A stretch of 64,000 nucleotides of DNA. Source: Nonomuraea roseoviolacea subsp. carminata (GTDB lineage Bacteria; Actinomycetota; Actinomycetes; Streptosporangiales; Streptosporangiaceae). Position 1 is the stretch's first letter; the number at the start of each line of letters is the position of its first letter. The translations under genes were made by a program, and so were the position numbers. Positions 33,961-41,202 of this stretch are shown here, one piece after another. The notes under the pieces were generated by a model that saw only the letters and a list, made by a program, of their open reading frames with translations, searched no databases and was not told the DNA's origin. The stretch lies in the NCBI RefSeq assembly GCF_024172185.1, contig NZ_JAMZEC010000001.1, positions 806,001 through 870,000 on the forward strand, written 5' to 3'.

Positions 33961-35202
33961 ATGATCAACAACAGCTCGTCCAGGTCCCAGGACCAGGCTC
34001 CGGCCACCGGCCGGAAGCGCACCGGCCGGCTCGTCCTCGTGCTCGCGGCGCTCACCGCGGTCGCTCCGCTGGCCGTCGACATGTACGTGCCCGGCTTCCC
34101 CGGCCTGGCCGGGACCTTCGGCGCCGCGGCCTCCTCGGTCCAGCTCTCGCTGACGGCCTTCCTCGTCGGGCTCGCCGCGGGGCAGCTCCTCCTGGGGCCG
34201 GTCAGCGACATGGTGGGCCGCCGGCGCGTCCTGCTGTCCGGCGCCGCGCTGTTCACGGTGCTGTCGCTGACCTGCGCCGTCTCCCCCGGCATCGAGATCT
34301 TCGACGCGGCGCGGCTGGTGCAGGGAGTCGCCGGGGCGGCGGGCATGGTGGTCGCCCGGGCCGTGCTCACCGACCGCTTCCACGGCACCCCGGAGGCGGG
34401 CCGCCACTTCGCGACGCTGTCCGCGATCGTGTTCACCGCCCCGGTGGCGGCGCCGGTGCTCGGCGGGGCGATCCTCGGCGTCGGCTCCTGGCGGCTGGTG
34501 TTCGTCGCGCTGGCGGGCTTCGGCGTCCTGCTGATCGCGGGTATCCTCGCCTGGGTGCCGGAGAGCCTGCCCGCCGCACGCAGGCGGCCGGGCGGGGTGA
34601 CCGGCGTGGTCAAGGCCGTCGCGATGCTGGCCGGGCGGCGCGCCCTCGTGGGGTACGTGCTCGCCTCGTCCTTCACCGGGGCGGCGCTCTTCACCTACAT
34701 CGCCGGCTCGACGTTCGTCTTCCAGGACGGCTACGGCCTGTCGGCCACCCGGTACAGCCTCGTCTTCGCCACCAACGCCCTCGGCATGCTGGCCTCCAGC
34801 CTCGTGTTCGGCCGCCTGTCCGCCCGCGTCCCGGTGCGCACGCTGCTGGTCGCGGGGCTGGCCGTGGCCGGATCGGGTACGGCGGCCCTGGTGGGGTCGC
34901 TGGTCATGACCGGCGGGTCCTTCGCCACCACCTGGGCCTGCCTGCTCGTCACCGTCGCCGGTCTCGGCACGGCGCTGCCCGCCACCACGACGACCGTCCA
35001 GTCCCTCGGCCATGACGCTCCGGGAGCGGTCTCCGGCCTGCTCGGCGGCAGCCAGTTCGTCCTCGGCGCGGCCGCCTCGCCCCTGTCGGGCCTGCTGGGC
35101 GACGGCGCGCTCCCCATGGCCGCCGTCATGCTGGCGGCCTTTGGCCTCGCCGCGCTGTCGCTCGTCCTGGTACGCGGCGCCGGGGGCCCGTCGCCGTCCT
35201 GA
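33961..35202 (+). CDS. Bcr/CflA-family MFS multidrug efflux transporter
   Basis: 413 residues, twelve membrane segments. Typical Bcr/CflA signatures are AVDMYVPGFPGLAGTFGAAASSVQLSLTAF, GPVSDMVGRRRVLLSGA and RLVQGVAGAAGMVVARAVLTDRF. It is divergent from the KAS III/PKS pair across 244 bases that hold no gene. It is therefore a natural candidate to export the polyketide product or provide self-protection. No Shine-Dalgarno sequence is evident before the ATG. Confidence 0.9.
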   Translation: MINNSSSRSQDQAPATGRKRTGRLVLVLAALTAVAPLAVDMYVPGFPGLAGTFGAAASSVQLSLTAFLVGLAAGQLLLGPVSDMVGRRRVLLSGAALFTVLSLTCAVSPGIEIFDAARLVQGVAGAAGMVVARAVLTDRFHGTPEAGRHFATLSAIVFTAPVAAPVLGGAILGVGSWRLVFVALAGFGVLLIAGILAWVPESLPAARRRPGGVTGVVKAVAMLAGRRALVGYVLASSFTGAALFTYIAGSTFVFQDGYGLSATRYSLVFATNALGMLASSLVFGRLSARVPVRTLLVAGLAVAGSGTAALVGSLVMTGGSFATTWACLLVTVAGLGTALPATTTTVQSLGHDAPGAVSGLLGGSQFVLGAAASPLSGLLGDGALPMAAVMLAAFGLAALSLVLVRGAGGPSPS

Positions 35203-35232
35203 CCGGAGCGGCCCGCCTGGCATCATGCCCCC

Positions 35233-35955
35233 ATGCTGCAAGTGTGTCCCAACGGCGCCCGCGACCGGAGCACGTGCCCGCATCTGCCCGTCTCGCCGGC
35301 CGAACTGGCCGCGGCGGTCAGGGAAGCCGTCGCCGCCGGCGCGCAGGACGTCCACCTCCACCCGAAGACCCCCGAGGGGGCCGACAGCCTCGCCCCGGAG
35401 CACGTGGCCGCCGCGGTCACCGCGGTGCGCGCGGCCGTGCCCGGCGTACCGGTCGGGGTCACCACCGGCGCGTGGGCGGCGCCGGATCCCCGCCGGCGGG
35501 CCGAGCTCATCCGGTCCTGGTCGGTGCTGCCCGACCACGCCTCGGTCAACTGGCACGAAGAGGGCGCGGAGGAGGTGGCCGAGGCGTTGCTGGAGCGTGG
35601 TGTCGGGATCGAGGCCGGCGTCTTCTCGGGGACGCCGGCGGCGCGCAGGTTCCTGGCCTCGCCGCTCGCGGGCCGGGTCCTGCGGGTGCTGGCGGAGGTG
35701 ACCGACACCGACCCGCGCACGGCGCCGGCCGCCGCGCGCACGCTGCTGGGTGAGCTGGGCGACGGCCTGCGGGCGCCGGTGCTGCTGCACGCCGAGGAGG
35801 GGGCGGCGTGGCCGGTGCTCCGCCTGGCGGGTGAGCTGGGGCTCGACACGCGCATCGGCCTGGAGGACGTGCTGGAGCTGCCCGACGGAACTCCGGCGGT
35901 GACCAACGCCGAGCTGGTCCGCGCGGCCCGCGCCATGCTCACCGCTACCCGCTGA
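35233..35955 (+). CDS. 3-keto-5-aminohexanoate cleavage (BKACE) family protein
   Basis: 240 residues, shorter than the usual 270-300. BKACE features are visible: AGAQDVHLHPKTPEG (zinc-binding HxH), VGVTTGAW, ASVNWHEEGAEEVAEALLERGVGIEAGVFS and LGLDTRIGLEDVL. The family condenses a beta-keto acid with acetyl-CoA to give acetoacetate and a CoA ester. The usual N-terminal strand (ITxAxTG) is missing, so activity may be altered. Its 3' end is repeated downstream. Confidence 0.82.
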   Translation: MLQVCPNGARDRSTCPHLPVSPAELAAAVREAVAAGAQDVHLHPKTPEGADSLAPEHVAAAVTAVRAAVPGVPVGVTTGAWAAPDPRRRAELIRSWSVLPDHASVNWHEEGAEEVAEALLERGVGIEAGVFSGTPAARRFLASPLAGRVLRVLAEVTDTDPRTAPAAARTLLGELGDGLRAPVLLHAEEGAAWPVLRLAGELGLDTRIGLEDVLELPDGTPAVTNAELVRAARAMLTATR

Positions 35956-36047
35956 CCGGCCCGCGCGGCCCACGCCGTGCTGGCCATGCCCCCCTGACCG
36001 GTCCGCGTGGCCGCGCCATGCTCACCGCGACCCGCTGACCGGTCCGC
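35908..36047. repeat. Degenerate tandem repeat of the BKACE gene 3' end (3 copies)
   Basis: Units of about 42-50 bases, each with GCCATGCTCACCGC(T/G)ACCCGCTGACCGG or a variant, occupy about 35908-35959, 35960-36001 and 36002-36047. The first is the end of the coding region, stop included. The others lie between the gene and the convergent YdeI-like gene. Confidence 0.75.
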
Positions 36048-36063
36048 CGCCGCCCGGCGGGGC

Positions 36064-36645
36064 TCAGGGGTGGATCTTCTTGTGCTCCCGCAGCATCGCC
36101 ACGAACTTCTCGATGCGCGCCGCCCGGGTCGTGGCCTTCTTGGCGTCGCCCACCCGGTGGAGGATCGAGAAGCGGTTCCTGCTGTCCAGGGTGGCGAAGA
36201 ACGCCGCCGCGGCCGGGTCGGCGTCCAGCGCCGCCCGCAGGTCGTCGGGCACCTCCGCTGTCCGCTGCGGCTCGTAGGCGGCCTCCCACCTGCCGTCGGC
36301 CCTGGCCGCCTCGATCTGCGCCAGGCCGGCCGGGCGCATCGCCCCGGCGGTGATGAGCTCCTCGGCCCGCACGCGGTTCACCTTCGACCACTTGCTCCTG
36401 GCGGTGCGCGGGGTGAAGCGCTGCAACCAGTGCTCGGCGTCGTACGAGCGCTTCTGCCCGTCGATCCAGCCGAAGCACAGCGCGACGTCGAGCGCCTCGG
36501 CGTAACTGACCGAGGGGATGCCGGAGCCCTTCTTGGCGATCTTCAGCCAGAGCCCTGGCGACGCGTCGTGCTCGGCCTCCAGCCAGGTCTCGAACGCGGT
36601 CCGGGAGGGGAAGGCGAGGGTGGGGAGGTCTTGCTTCTCCGTCAC
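36064..36645 (-). CDS. YdeI/OmpD-associated family protein
   Basis: About 193 residues starting at the GTG at 36645 (VTEKQDLPTLAF), with AAGGAG about 11 bases upstream; a GTG at 36657 is an alternative. Family features are FETWLEAEHDASPGLWLKIAKKGSG, ALDVALCFGWIDGQKR and the C-terminal RAARIEKFVAMLREHKKIHP. Members are described as bacteriocin-protection or stress-related, with no defined biochemistry. It is divergent from the glycan operon. Confidence 0.87.
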   Translation of the reverse strand: MTEKQDLPTLAFPSRTAFETWLEAEHDASPGLWLKIAKKGSGIPSVSYAEALDVALCFGWIDGQKRSYDAEHWLQRFTPRTARSKWSKVNRVRAEELITAGAMRPAGLAQIEAARADGRWEAAYEPQRTAEVPDDLRAALDADPAAAAFFATLDSRNRFSILHRVGDAKKATTRAARIEKFVAMLREHKKIHP

Positions 36646-36818
36646 GGCTGGCAGCACTCCTTCGATCGGGGACTCTCAAGGGCCGTCCTGCACCAGCATC
36701 CTGTCCCAAAAGCCACCGCCTTCGTCCACGAAGGTCCCTTCACAGCGCTTGGAGCGGTGCAAGATCCCTGTTTTCGGTCGCGGTCTTGACAGTGCCACGG
36801 CCCGTGGTCTTGGCTGAC

Positions 36819-36832
36819 TGGGAGCGCTCCCA
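36819..36832. promoter_or_regulatory. CebR/CelR-type operator 1
   Basis: TGGGAGCGCTCCCA is a perfect 14-bp palindrome identical to the binding site of the LacI-family cellobiose repressors CebR (Streptomyces) and CelR (Thermobifida). It lies 55 bases before the start of the membrane protein gene that opens the glycan operon. Confidence 0.88.
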
Positions 36833-36842
36833 GACCCGTCGT

Positions 36843-36856
36843 TGGGAGCGCTCCCA
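36843..36856. promoter_or_regulatory. CebR/CelR-type operator 2
   Basis: A second perfect TGGGAGCGCTCCCA, extended by one matching base on each side (T...A). It is 24 bases centre to centre from operator 1 and 31 bases before the GTG start of the membrane protein gene. Two close sites allow tight or cooperative repression. Confidence 0.88.
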
Positions 36857-36886
36857 ACCCCCCGCCGTGACACAACTGGAGCAAGG

Positions 36887-37567
36887 GTGTCGAGATCAAC
36901 GTCCGTCGCCGGCCCGCCCACCGAGTCCGTCACGAGCGGCCGCCGCTGGGCGCCGCACCTGTGGTGGATCGCGCTGGCCCTCGGCCTGGCCGGCGCCGTG
37001 TTCGTCTGGCTCGGCACGGACCACAGCCGCGCGATCGGCGCGGCCTGGCAGCTCGTGGCCAAGCTGGTCGTGTTCGCCTGCCTCTGCTGCGCGATCGCGT
37101 TCTTCCCGTCCTCGTCGCGGCGCCTCCACTGGCTGCTGTACGTCCCCTTCGTCTTCTTCACCGGCTACGTGATCCCGCGCATCAGCTGGTTCTACTACGG
37201 CGACACCGGCCGGGCCTGGCCCGACGACTTCTACACCCACGTCTACCTGCTGCTCTATCCCGGGATCGTGCTCACGGTCGCCGCCGCGTACCGGCTGGGC
37301 GGCGGCTCCCCCGGACGCTGCCTGAAGGTCATGGCGACCGGGGTGCTCATCGTGTTCTCGGGCTGGCTCGACATCATGTGGTACACGATCAACCCGGTCC
37401 CGCGCCCGGAGACCATGGACGCCCCGCACATCAGCCTGATCACCGGCGGCCCCATCTCGTTCGGCGCGACGATCCTGTTCGCGCTGGCTCACCTGCCGAT
37501 CATCGTGGGGGTCAACCTGCTCCCCCTCGACCGATGGATCGGCCGTCTGCTCGGAACCCGCCCGTAG
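36887..37567 (+). CDS. Six-helix membrane protein, first gene of the glycan operon
   Basis: 226 residues from the GTG at 36887 (VSRSTSVAG). About six membrane segments are visible: WWIALALGLAGAVFVWLG, LVAKLVVFACLCCAIAFF, LHWLLYVPFVFFTGYVIP, VYLLLYPGIVLTVAAAY, VMATGVLIVFSGWLDIMWY and FGATILFALAHLPIIVGVNL. I do not recognise a family. Its position after two CebR/CelR-type boxes and before a string of glycan genes suggests a role in synthesis, export or polymerisation of the product. Confidence 0.75.
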   Translation: MSRSTSVAGPPTESVTSGRRWAPHLWWIALALGLAGAVFVWLGTDHSRAIGAAWQLVAKLVVFACLCCAIAFFPSSSRRLHWLLYVPFVFFTGYVIPRISWFYYGDTGRAWPDDFYTHVYLLLYPGIVLTVAAAYRLGGGSPGRCLKVMATGVLIVFSGWLDIMWYTINPVPRPETMDAPHISLITGGPISFGATILFALAHLPIIVGVNLLPLDRWIGRLLGTRP

Positions 37568-37623
37568 TTCGCGGAAGCGCCCGCATGTCCCACCCGAACG
37601 AGACGATCGCGCGAAGGTAACGC

Positions 37624-38475
37624 ATGCCGACATCCCCTGCCCTCTCCCCCACCCTTGAGATCTCCGTGGCGGCGCCGGCCTACAACGAGGCGGACAACAT
37701 CGCCGCGGCCGTGCTGGAATGGCGTGACTACCTGGCCGGGAACCCGGCGGTCGGCGCCTGGGAGATCGTCGTCTGCGACGACGGAAGCACGGACGCGACC
37801 AGGGCCATCCTCACGGCGCTGCAGGAGGAGTGCCCGCAGCTCGTCGTCGTCGGCTTCGACCGCAACCGCGGCGCGGGCGCGGCCGTCGCCGAGGCCATCG
37901 CGCACACCCGGCTGGCGTGGGTCGCGCTCCTCGACTCCGACGGCCAGTTCCCGATCACCAACCTCGACCGGTTCGTGGACCGCGTCCGGGCCGGTGACGG
38001 CCTCGCCTTCTCCGGGGCGCGGGTCAGGAAGGCCGACAGCCTGCCGTACCGGTGGGGGTCGGCGGCCAGCGGCGCGGTCAGCAACCTCCTGCACCACACC
38101 GGGTACCGCGACTTCAACTCGATCTTCAAGGTGGTGCACGGCCCCCTGTTGCGCGCCCTGCGCCTGGAGTCGGGCGGGATGAACTGCTCGACGGAGATCA
38201 CGGCGCGGGTGGCGGAGCTCGGGCACACGTGGCAGGAGATCCCGATCGCGCACCGGGTACGCGGCGGCGGGCAGCGCGGGTGGCGGTTCTGGCGCGGGGC
38301 CCGCGATCGGGCGCTGTTCGTCGGCTATCTCGGCTATCGCCACTGGCTCCTGCGGCGCGGCGTGCTGCGCCTCCCCGACGCTCCAGGCGTGCCGATCGGC
38401 TCACCCGACGCTCCGGGCGTGCCGGCCGGCTCCGCGGCGTACGTCATGGCCGCCGGTCCGGAGCGGGTCCGTTGA
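37624..38475 (+). CDS. Family 2 glycosyltransferase (DPM-like)
   Basis: 283 residues. A GT-A fold is shown by EISVAAPAYNEADNIAAAVLEW, WEIVVCDDGSTDAT, the DxD-like LDSDGQFP and the acceptor region GYRDFNSIFKV, with GMNCSTEITARVAELG. The pattern is close to dolichol- or polyprenyl-phosphate sugar transferases. The C-terminal tail carries a doubled PDAPGVP(I/A)GS motif. The last four bases overlap the next gene (TTGA), implying translational coupling. Confidence 0.9.
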   Translation: MPTSPALSPTLEISVAAPAYNEADNIAAAVLEWRDYLAGNPAVGAWEIVVCDDGSTDATRAILTALQEECPQLVVVGFDRNRGAGAAVAEAIAHTRLAWVALLDSDGQFPITNLDRFVDRVRAGDGLAFSGARVRKADSLPYRWGSAASGAVSNLLHHTGYRDFNSIFKVVHGPLLRALRLESGGMNCSTEITARVAELGHTWQEIPIAHRVRGGGQRGWRFWRGARDRALFVGYLGYRHWLLRRGVLRLPDAPGVPIGSPDAPGVPAGSAAYVMAAGPERVR

Positions 38476-39707
38476 GGTCGCCCCACGCCGGCCGGATCGA
38501 GGTGGCGATGTTCAGCGGCGGCCGCGGCGGGGCCGGCATCGGACGGCACCTGCTGCGCACGCCGGGCGTCGCCCTCTCCGTGCTGATCAACGGGTACGAC
38601 AACGGCCTGTCCACCGGCGCCCTGCGCCGCCAGCTGCCCGGGATGCTGGGCCCGTCGGACTTCCGCAAGAACCTCCTGCTCCATCTCGACGGCGACGACC
38701 CCCGCGACGCGGCGCTCGTCGCGGTCCTGGAGTACCGCTTCCCGGCCGGCAGCACCCGGCGGGACCTGGACGAGCTCGTCCACGCCCTCGGCTCGCCCGG
38801 CCGCCGCGAGTTCGCCGCGCTGCCCCGCCGGACCCGGGCGGCGATCGTCCGGGACCTCACCGCCTTCCGGCACCGGCTCGACGCGGACCCCCGCGGATTC
38901 GACCTCGCCGACTGCGCCCTGGGCAACCTCGTCTTCGCCGGCGCCTACCTCCGCGCGGGCGAGGACTTCAACGCCGCGGTCCGGTCCTGCGCCTGGACGT
39001 TCCGCTCACCGGCGCGGCTGGTCAACGTCACCGGCGGGGAGAACGCCTACCTGGCCGCGCTCAAGGAGAACGGCCGGGTCCTGGCGGACGAGGCCGACCT
39101 CGTCGCCCCCCAGGACGCCGCCGCCGTCACCGACCTGTTCCTGCTGCGCGAGCCGCTGACCACGCGCGAGCGGGCGGAGCTGGACACGTGGCCCGTCGAG
39201 CGGCGGCGGCGAGCCCTGGCGGGCCGCTCCACCCCGGTCTCGCCGAACCCCGAGGCGCTGCGGGCCCTCCGGGACGCCGATCTGATCGTGTACGCCCCGG
39301 GCACGCCGCACTCGTCGTTGTTCCCCAGCTACCTCACCCCCGGCGTCCCGGAGGCGATCAGGGCCGCCCGCGCCCGGGCCAAGGTGCTCGTCGTCAACCT
39401 CCGCGAGGACCACGACGTCCAAGGGCTGACCGCCGCCGACCTCGTGGACCTCACGCTGGCGTATCTCGGCGACCCGCTCAACGAGCGCGGCACCGTCACC
39501 CACGTCCTGTGCCATCACGCCGGAGCCCCGGGGTCCGGCGTGCCGGCGACGCCGTACGGGCTCGCGGACGGCGGCACCTGGGCCGGGGCGCGGTGGATCA
39601 TCACCGACCTGGAGGACCCGGAACGCCCCGGCACGCACCGCGGCGACCGCACCGCCGCCGTCCTCACCGGCATCGCCGGCGCGGCGGCCCTGGTGCGGGC
39701 CGGATGA
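38472..39707 (+). CDS. CofD/YvcK-like (UPF0052) 2-phospholactate-transferase-family protein
   Basis: 411 residues. The N-terminal Rossmann-like VAMFSGGRGGAGIGRHLL, LINGYDNGLSTGALRRQL, DCALGNLVFAGAYL, LRDADLIVYAPGTPHSSLFPS, and KVLVVNLREDHDVQG are hallmarks of the CofD/YvcK superfamily. CofD transfers a phospholactyl group to Fo in F420 synthesis; YvcK relatives influence cell-wall precursor supply. Neither role usually sits in a glycan operon. The TTG at 38472 is chosen because it overlaps the preceding stop; the ATG at 38508 would cut the first strand. It overlaps the next gene by ATGA. Confidence 0.82.
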   Translation: MRSPHAGRIEVAMFSGGRGGAGIGRHLLRTPGVALSVLINGYDNGLSTGALRRQLPGMLGPSDFRKNLLLHLDGDDPRDAALVAVLEYRFPAGSTRRDLDELVHALGSPGRREFAALPRRTRAAIVRDLTAFRHRLDADPRGFDLADCALGNLVFAGAYLRAGEDFNAAVRSCAWTFRSPARLVNVTGGENAYLAALKENGRVLADEADLVAPQDAAAVTDLFLLREPLTTRERAELDTWPVERRRRALAGRSTPVSPNPEALRALRDADLIVYAPGTPHSSLFPSYLTPGVPEAIRAARARAKVLVVNLREDHDVQGLTAADLVDLTLAYLGDPLNERGTVTHVLCHHAGAPGSGVPATPYGLADGGTWAGARWIITDLEDPERPGTHRGDRTAAVLTGIAGAAALVRAG

Positions 39708-40441
39708 GCCCGCGGAGGGCGGCCGCCGGCGAGATCGCCCGGCGGCGGGTCTGGCTCTGCGACCTCGACGGCACGCTGGTGGACTCCGCGCCGGCCCACC
39801 GGGCCGCCTTCCGCGCCGCGCTGGCCGAGGTCGCGCCCGGCCTGGCGGGCTCGTTCCGCTACGACGCCCACGCCGGCGCCAGCACCGCGGACGTGGCGGC
39901 CGCCCTGGGCGCCGGCCCGGAGGTCGCCGCCCGGCTGGTCCGGCGCAAGCAGCAGATCTACCGCGGCCACGTCGAAGCGGGCCGGGTGGAGGTGCTCCCC
40001 GGGGCGCGCCGGCTCCTCGACCGGCTGGTCTCCGGCGGCCGCACCGCCTACCTGGTCACCAGCGGCAGCCGCGGCTCGGTCGAACGGGTCCTCTCCGCCA
40101 CCGCGCTGGGCGGGTACTTCCGCGGCGTGCTCACCGCCGACGACGTCCCGACGAGCAAGCCGCACCCGGGCTGCTACCTGGAGGCCCGCCGCCGCTGGGC
40201 GATCGAGCCCGGCGACGCGGTGGCCGTGGAGGACTCCGCGCACGGGGTGGCCGCCGCGGTGCGCGCGGGCCTGGTGACGCTCCAGGTGCACGCGGCCGAG
40301 CCCGCCCCGGGCGCGATCGCGATGAACGGCCTGGACGACGTCGTCTCCCTTCTCGACGCGGAAGCCTCCCTCCTCGACGCGGAAGTTCCCCTCCTCGACG
40401 CGGAAGCCTCCCTCCTCGACGCGGAAGGCGGATGTCCGTGA
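39704..40441 (+). CDS. HAD-superfamily (subfamily IA) phosphatase
   Basis: 245 residues. HAD motif I is WLCDLDGTLVD, motif II is LVTSGSRGSVE, the lysine is in DVPTSKPHPGCY and motif III is AVEDSAHGVAAAVRAG. It probably dephosphorylates a sugar or polyol phosphate made for the glycan. The C-terminus carries four copies of an eight-residue unit (LLDAEASL/VP), which looks like a recent DNA-level expansion. It overlaps its neighbours at both ends. Confidence 0.9.
   Translation: MSPRRAAAGEIARRRVWLCDLDGTLVDSAPAHRAAFRAALAEVAPGLAGSFRYDAHAGASTADVAAALGAGPEVAARLVRRKQQIYRGHVEAGRVEVLPGARRLLDRLVSGGRTAYLVTSGSRGSVERVLSATALGGYFRGVLTADDVPTSKPHPGCYLEARRRWAIEPGDAVAVEDSAHGVAAAVRAGLVTLQVHAAEPAPGAIAMNGLDDVVSLLDAEASLLDAEVPLLDAEASLLDAEGGCP
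40345..40428. repeat. 24-bp in-frame tandem repeat at the HAD gene 3' end (4 copies)
   Basis: Four copies built on CTCCTCGACGCGGAAG, spaced 24 bases, encode LLDAEASL-type repeats in the last 30 residues of the HAD protein. They stop just before the overlapping start of the nucleotidyltransferase gene. Confidence 0.88.
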
Positions 40442-41202
40442 CCGGGCGAGGTGTCTGCGCGGTGATCCCGGCGGCCGGGCGCGGCACCAGGCTCGGCGCC
40501 GCCGTACCGAAGATCATGATCGAGGTCGCCGACGGCGTCACGGTGTGGCACCTGCTGCACCGGCGGCTGCGGCCGTACGTGGACCACCTCCACGTCGTCG
40601 TCTCCCCGGAGGGTGAGGCCGCGTTCCGCCGCCTCGTGGCCGGCGAGATCGCCGGCGGCGCCGTGTCGGTGAGCGTGCAGGAACGGCCGACGGGCATGGG
40701 CGACGCCGTCTTCGGCGCGGCCCCGCACTGGGAGGCCCACGACACGGCCCTGGTGGTCTGGGGCGACCAGGTCAACCTGGCGCCGGCGACCGTGCGCGAG
40801 GTCGTGCGCGCCCACCGGCAGGCCGCGGGCCCCGCCCTCACCCTCCCCCTCGTCCCGCTGCCGGACCCCTACGTCGAGTACGAGGTCGTCTCCGGCGGGC
40901 TGCGCCGGGTGCGGATGTCCCGGGAGGGCGACGCGTGCCGGCCCGGCGGGCTCAGCGACGTCGGCGTGTTCTGCCTCAGCACCGCCGGCCTGCGCGAGGC
41001 ATGGGAACGGTATCTGGCCACCGCCGCGCGCGGCTCCGTCACCGGCGAGGTCAACTTCCTGCCGTTCCTCCCCCACCTGTCGCTCGTCCACGGCTGGGAG
41101 GTGCGGACTGTGCCGGTCACCGACCCCGGCGAGGCGCGCGGCGTCAACACCCCGGACGACCTGGAGTTCGCCCGGCGGGCGTTCCAGCGGTGGGCGCGCT
41201 GA
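40432..41202 (+). CDS. Sugar-phosphate-type nucleotidyltransferase
   Basis: 256 residues. The N-terminal VIPAAGRGTRLGAAVPKIMIEV is the nucleotide-binding G-x-G-T-R...P-K motif of pyrophosphorylases, and ALVVWGDQVNLAP is the metal-binding Asp region. It should activate a phosphorylated substrate as an NDP derivative. The start may be the ATG at 40432 or the GTG at 40438, which would give a four-base overlap with the HAD stop. Next to a CofD-like gene, it recalls the CofC-CofD pair. The substrate is unknown. Confidence 0.87.
   Translation: MSVTGRGVCAVIPAAGRGTRLGAAVPKIMIEVADGVTVWHLLHRRLRPYVDHLHVVVSPEGEAAFRRLVAGEIAGGAVSVSVQERPTGMGDAVFGAAPHWEAHDTALVVWGDQVNLAPATVREVVRAHRQAAGPALTLPLVPLPDPYVEYEVVSGGLRRVRMSREGDACRPGGLSDVGVFCLSTAGLREAWERYLATAARGSVTGEVNFLPFLPHLSLVHGWEVRTVPVTDPGEARGVNTPDDLEFARRAFQRWAR

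Noticed and set aside
36658-36818. A TTGACA element at 36786 as a strong -35 box for the glycan operon
   Set aside because: No convincing -10 element lies at 16-18 bases spacing (the region reads CTTGGC), so a promoter was not called.
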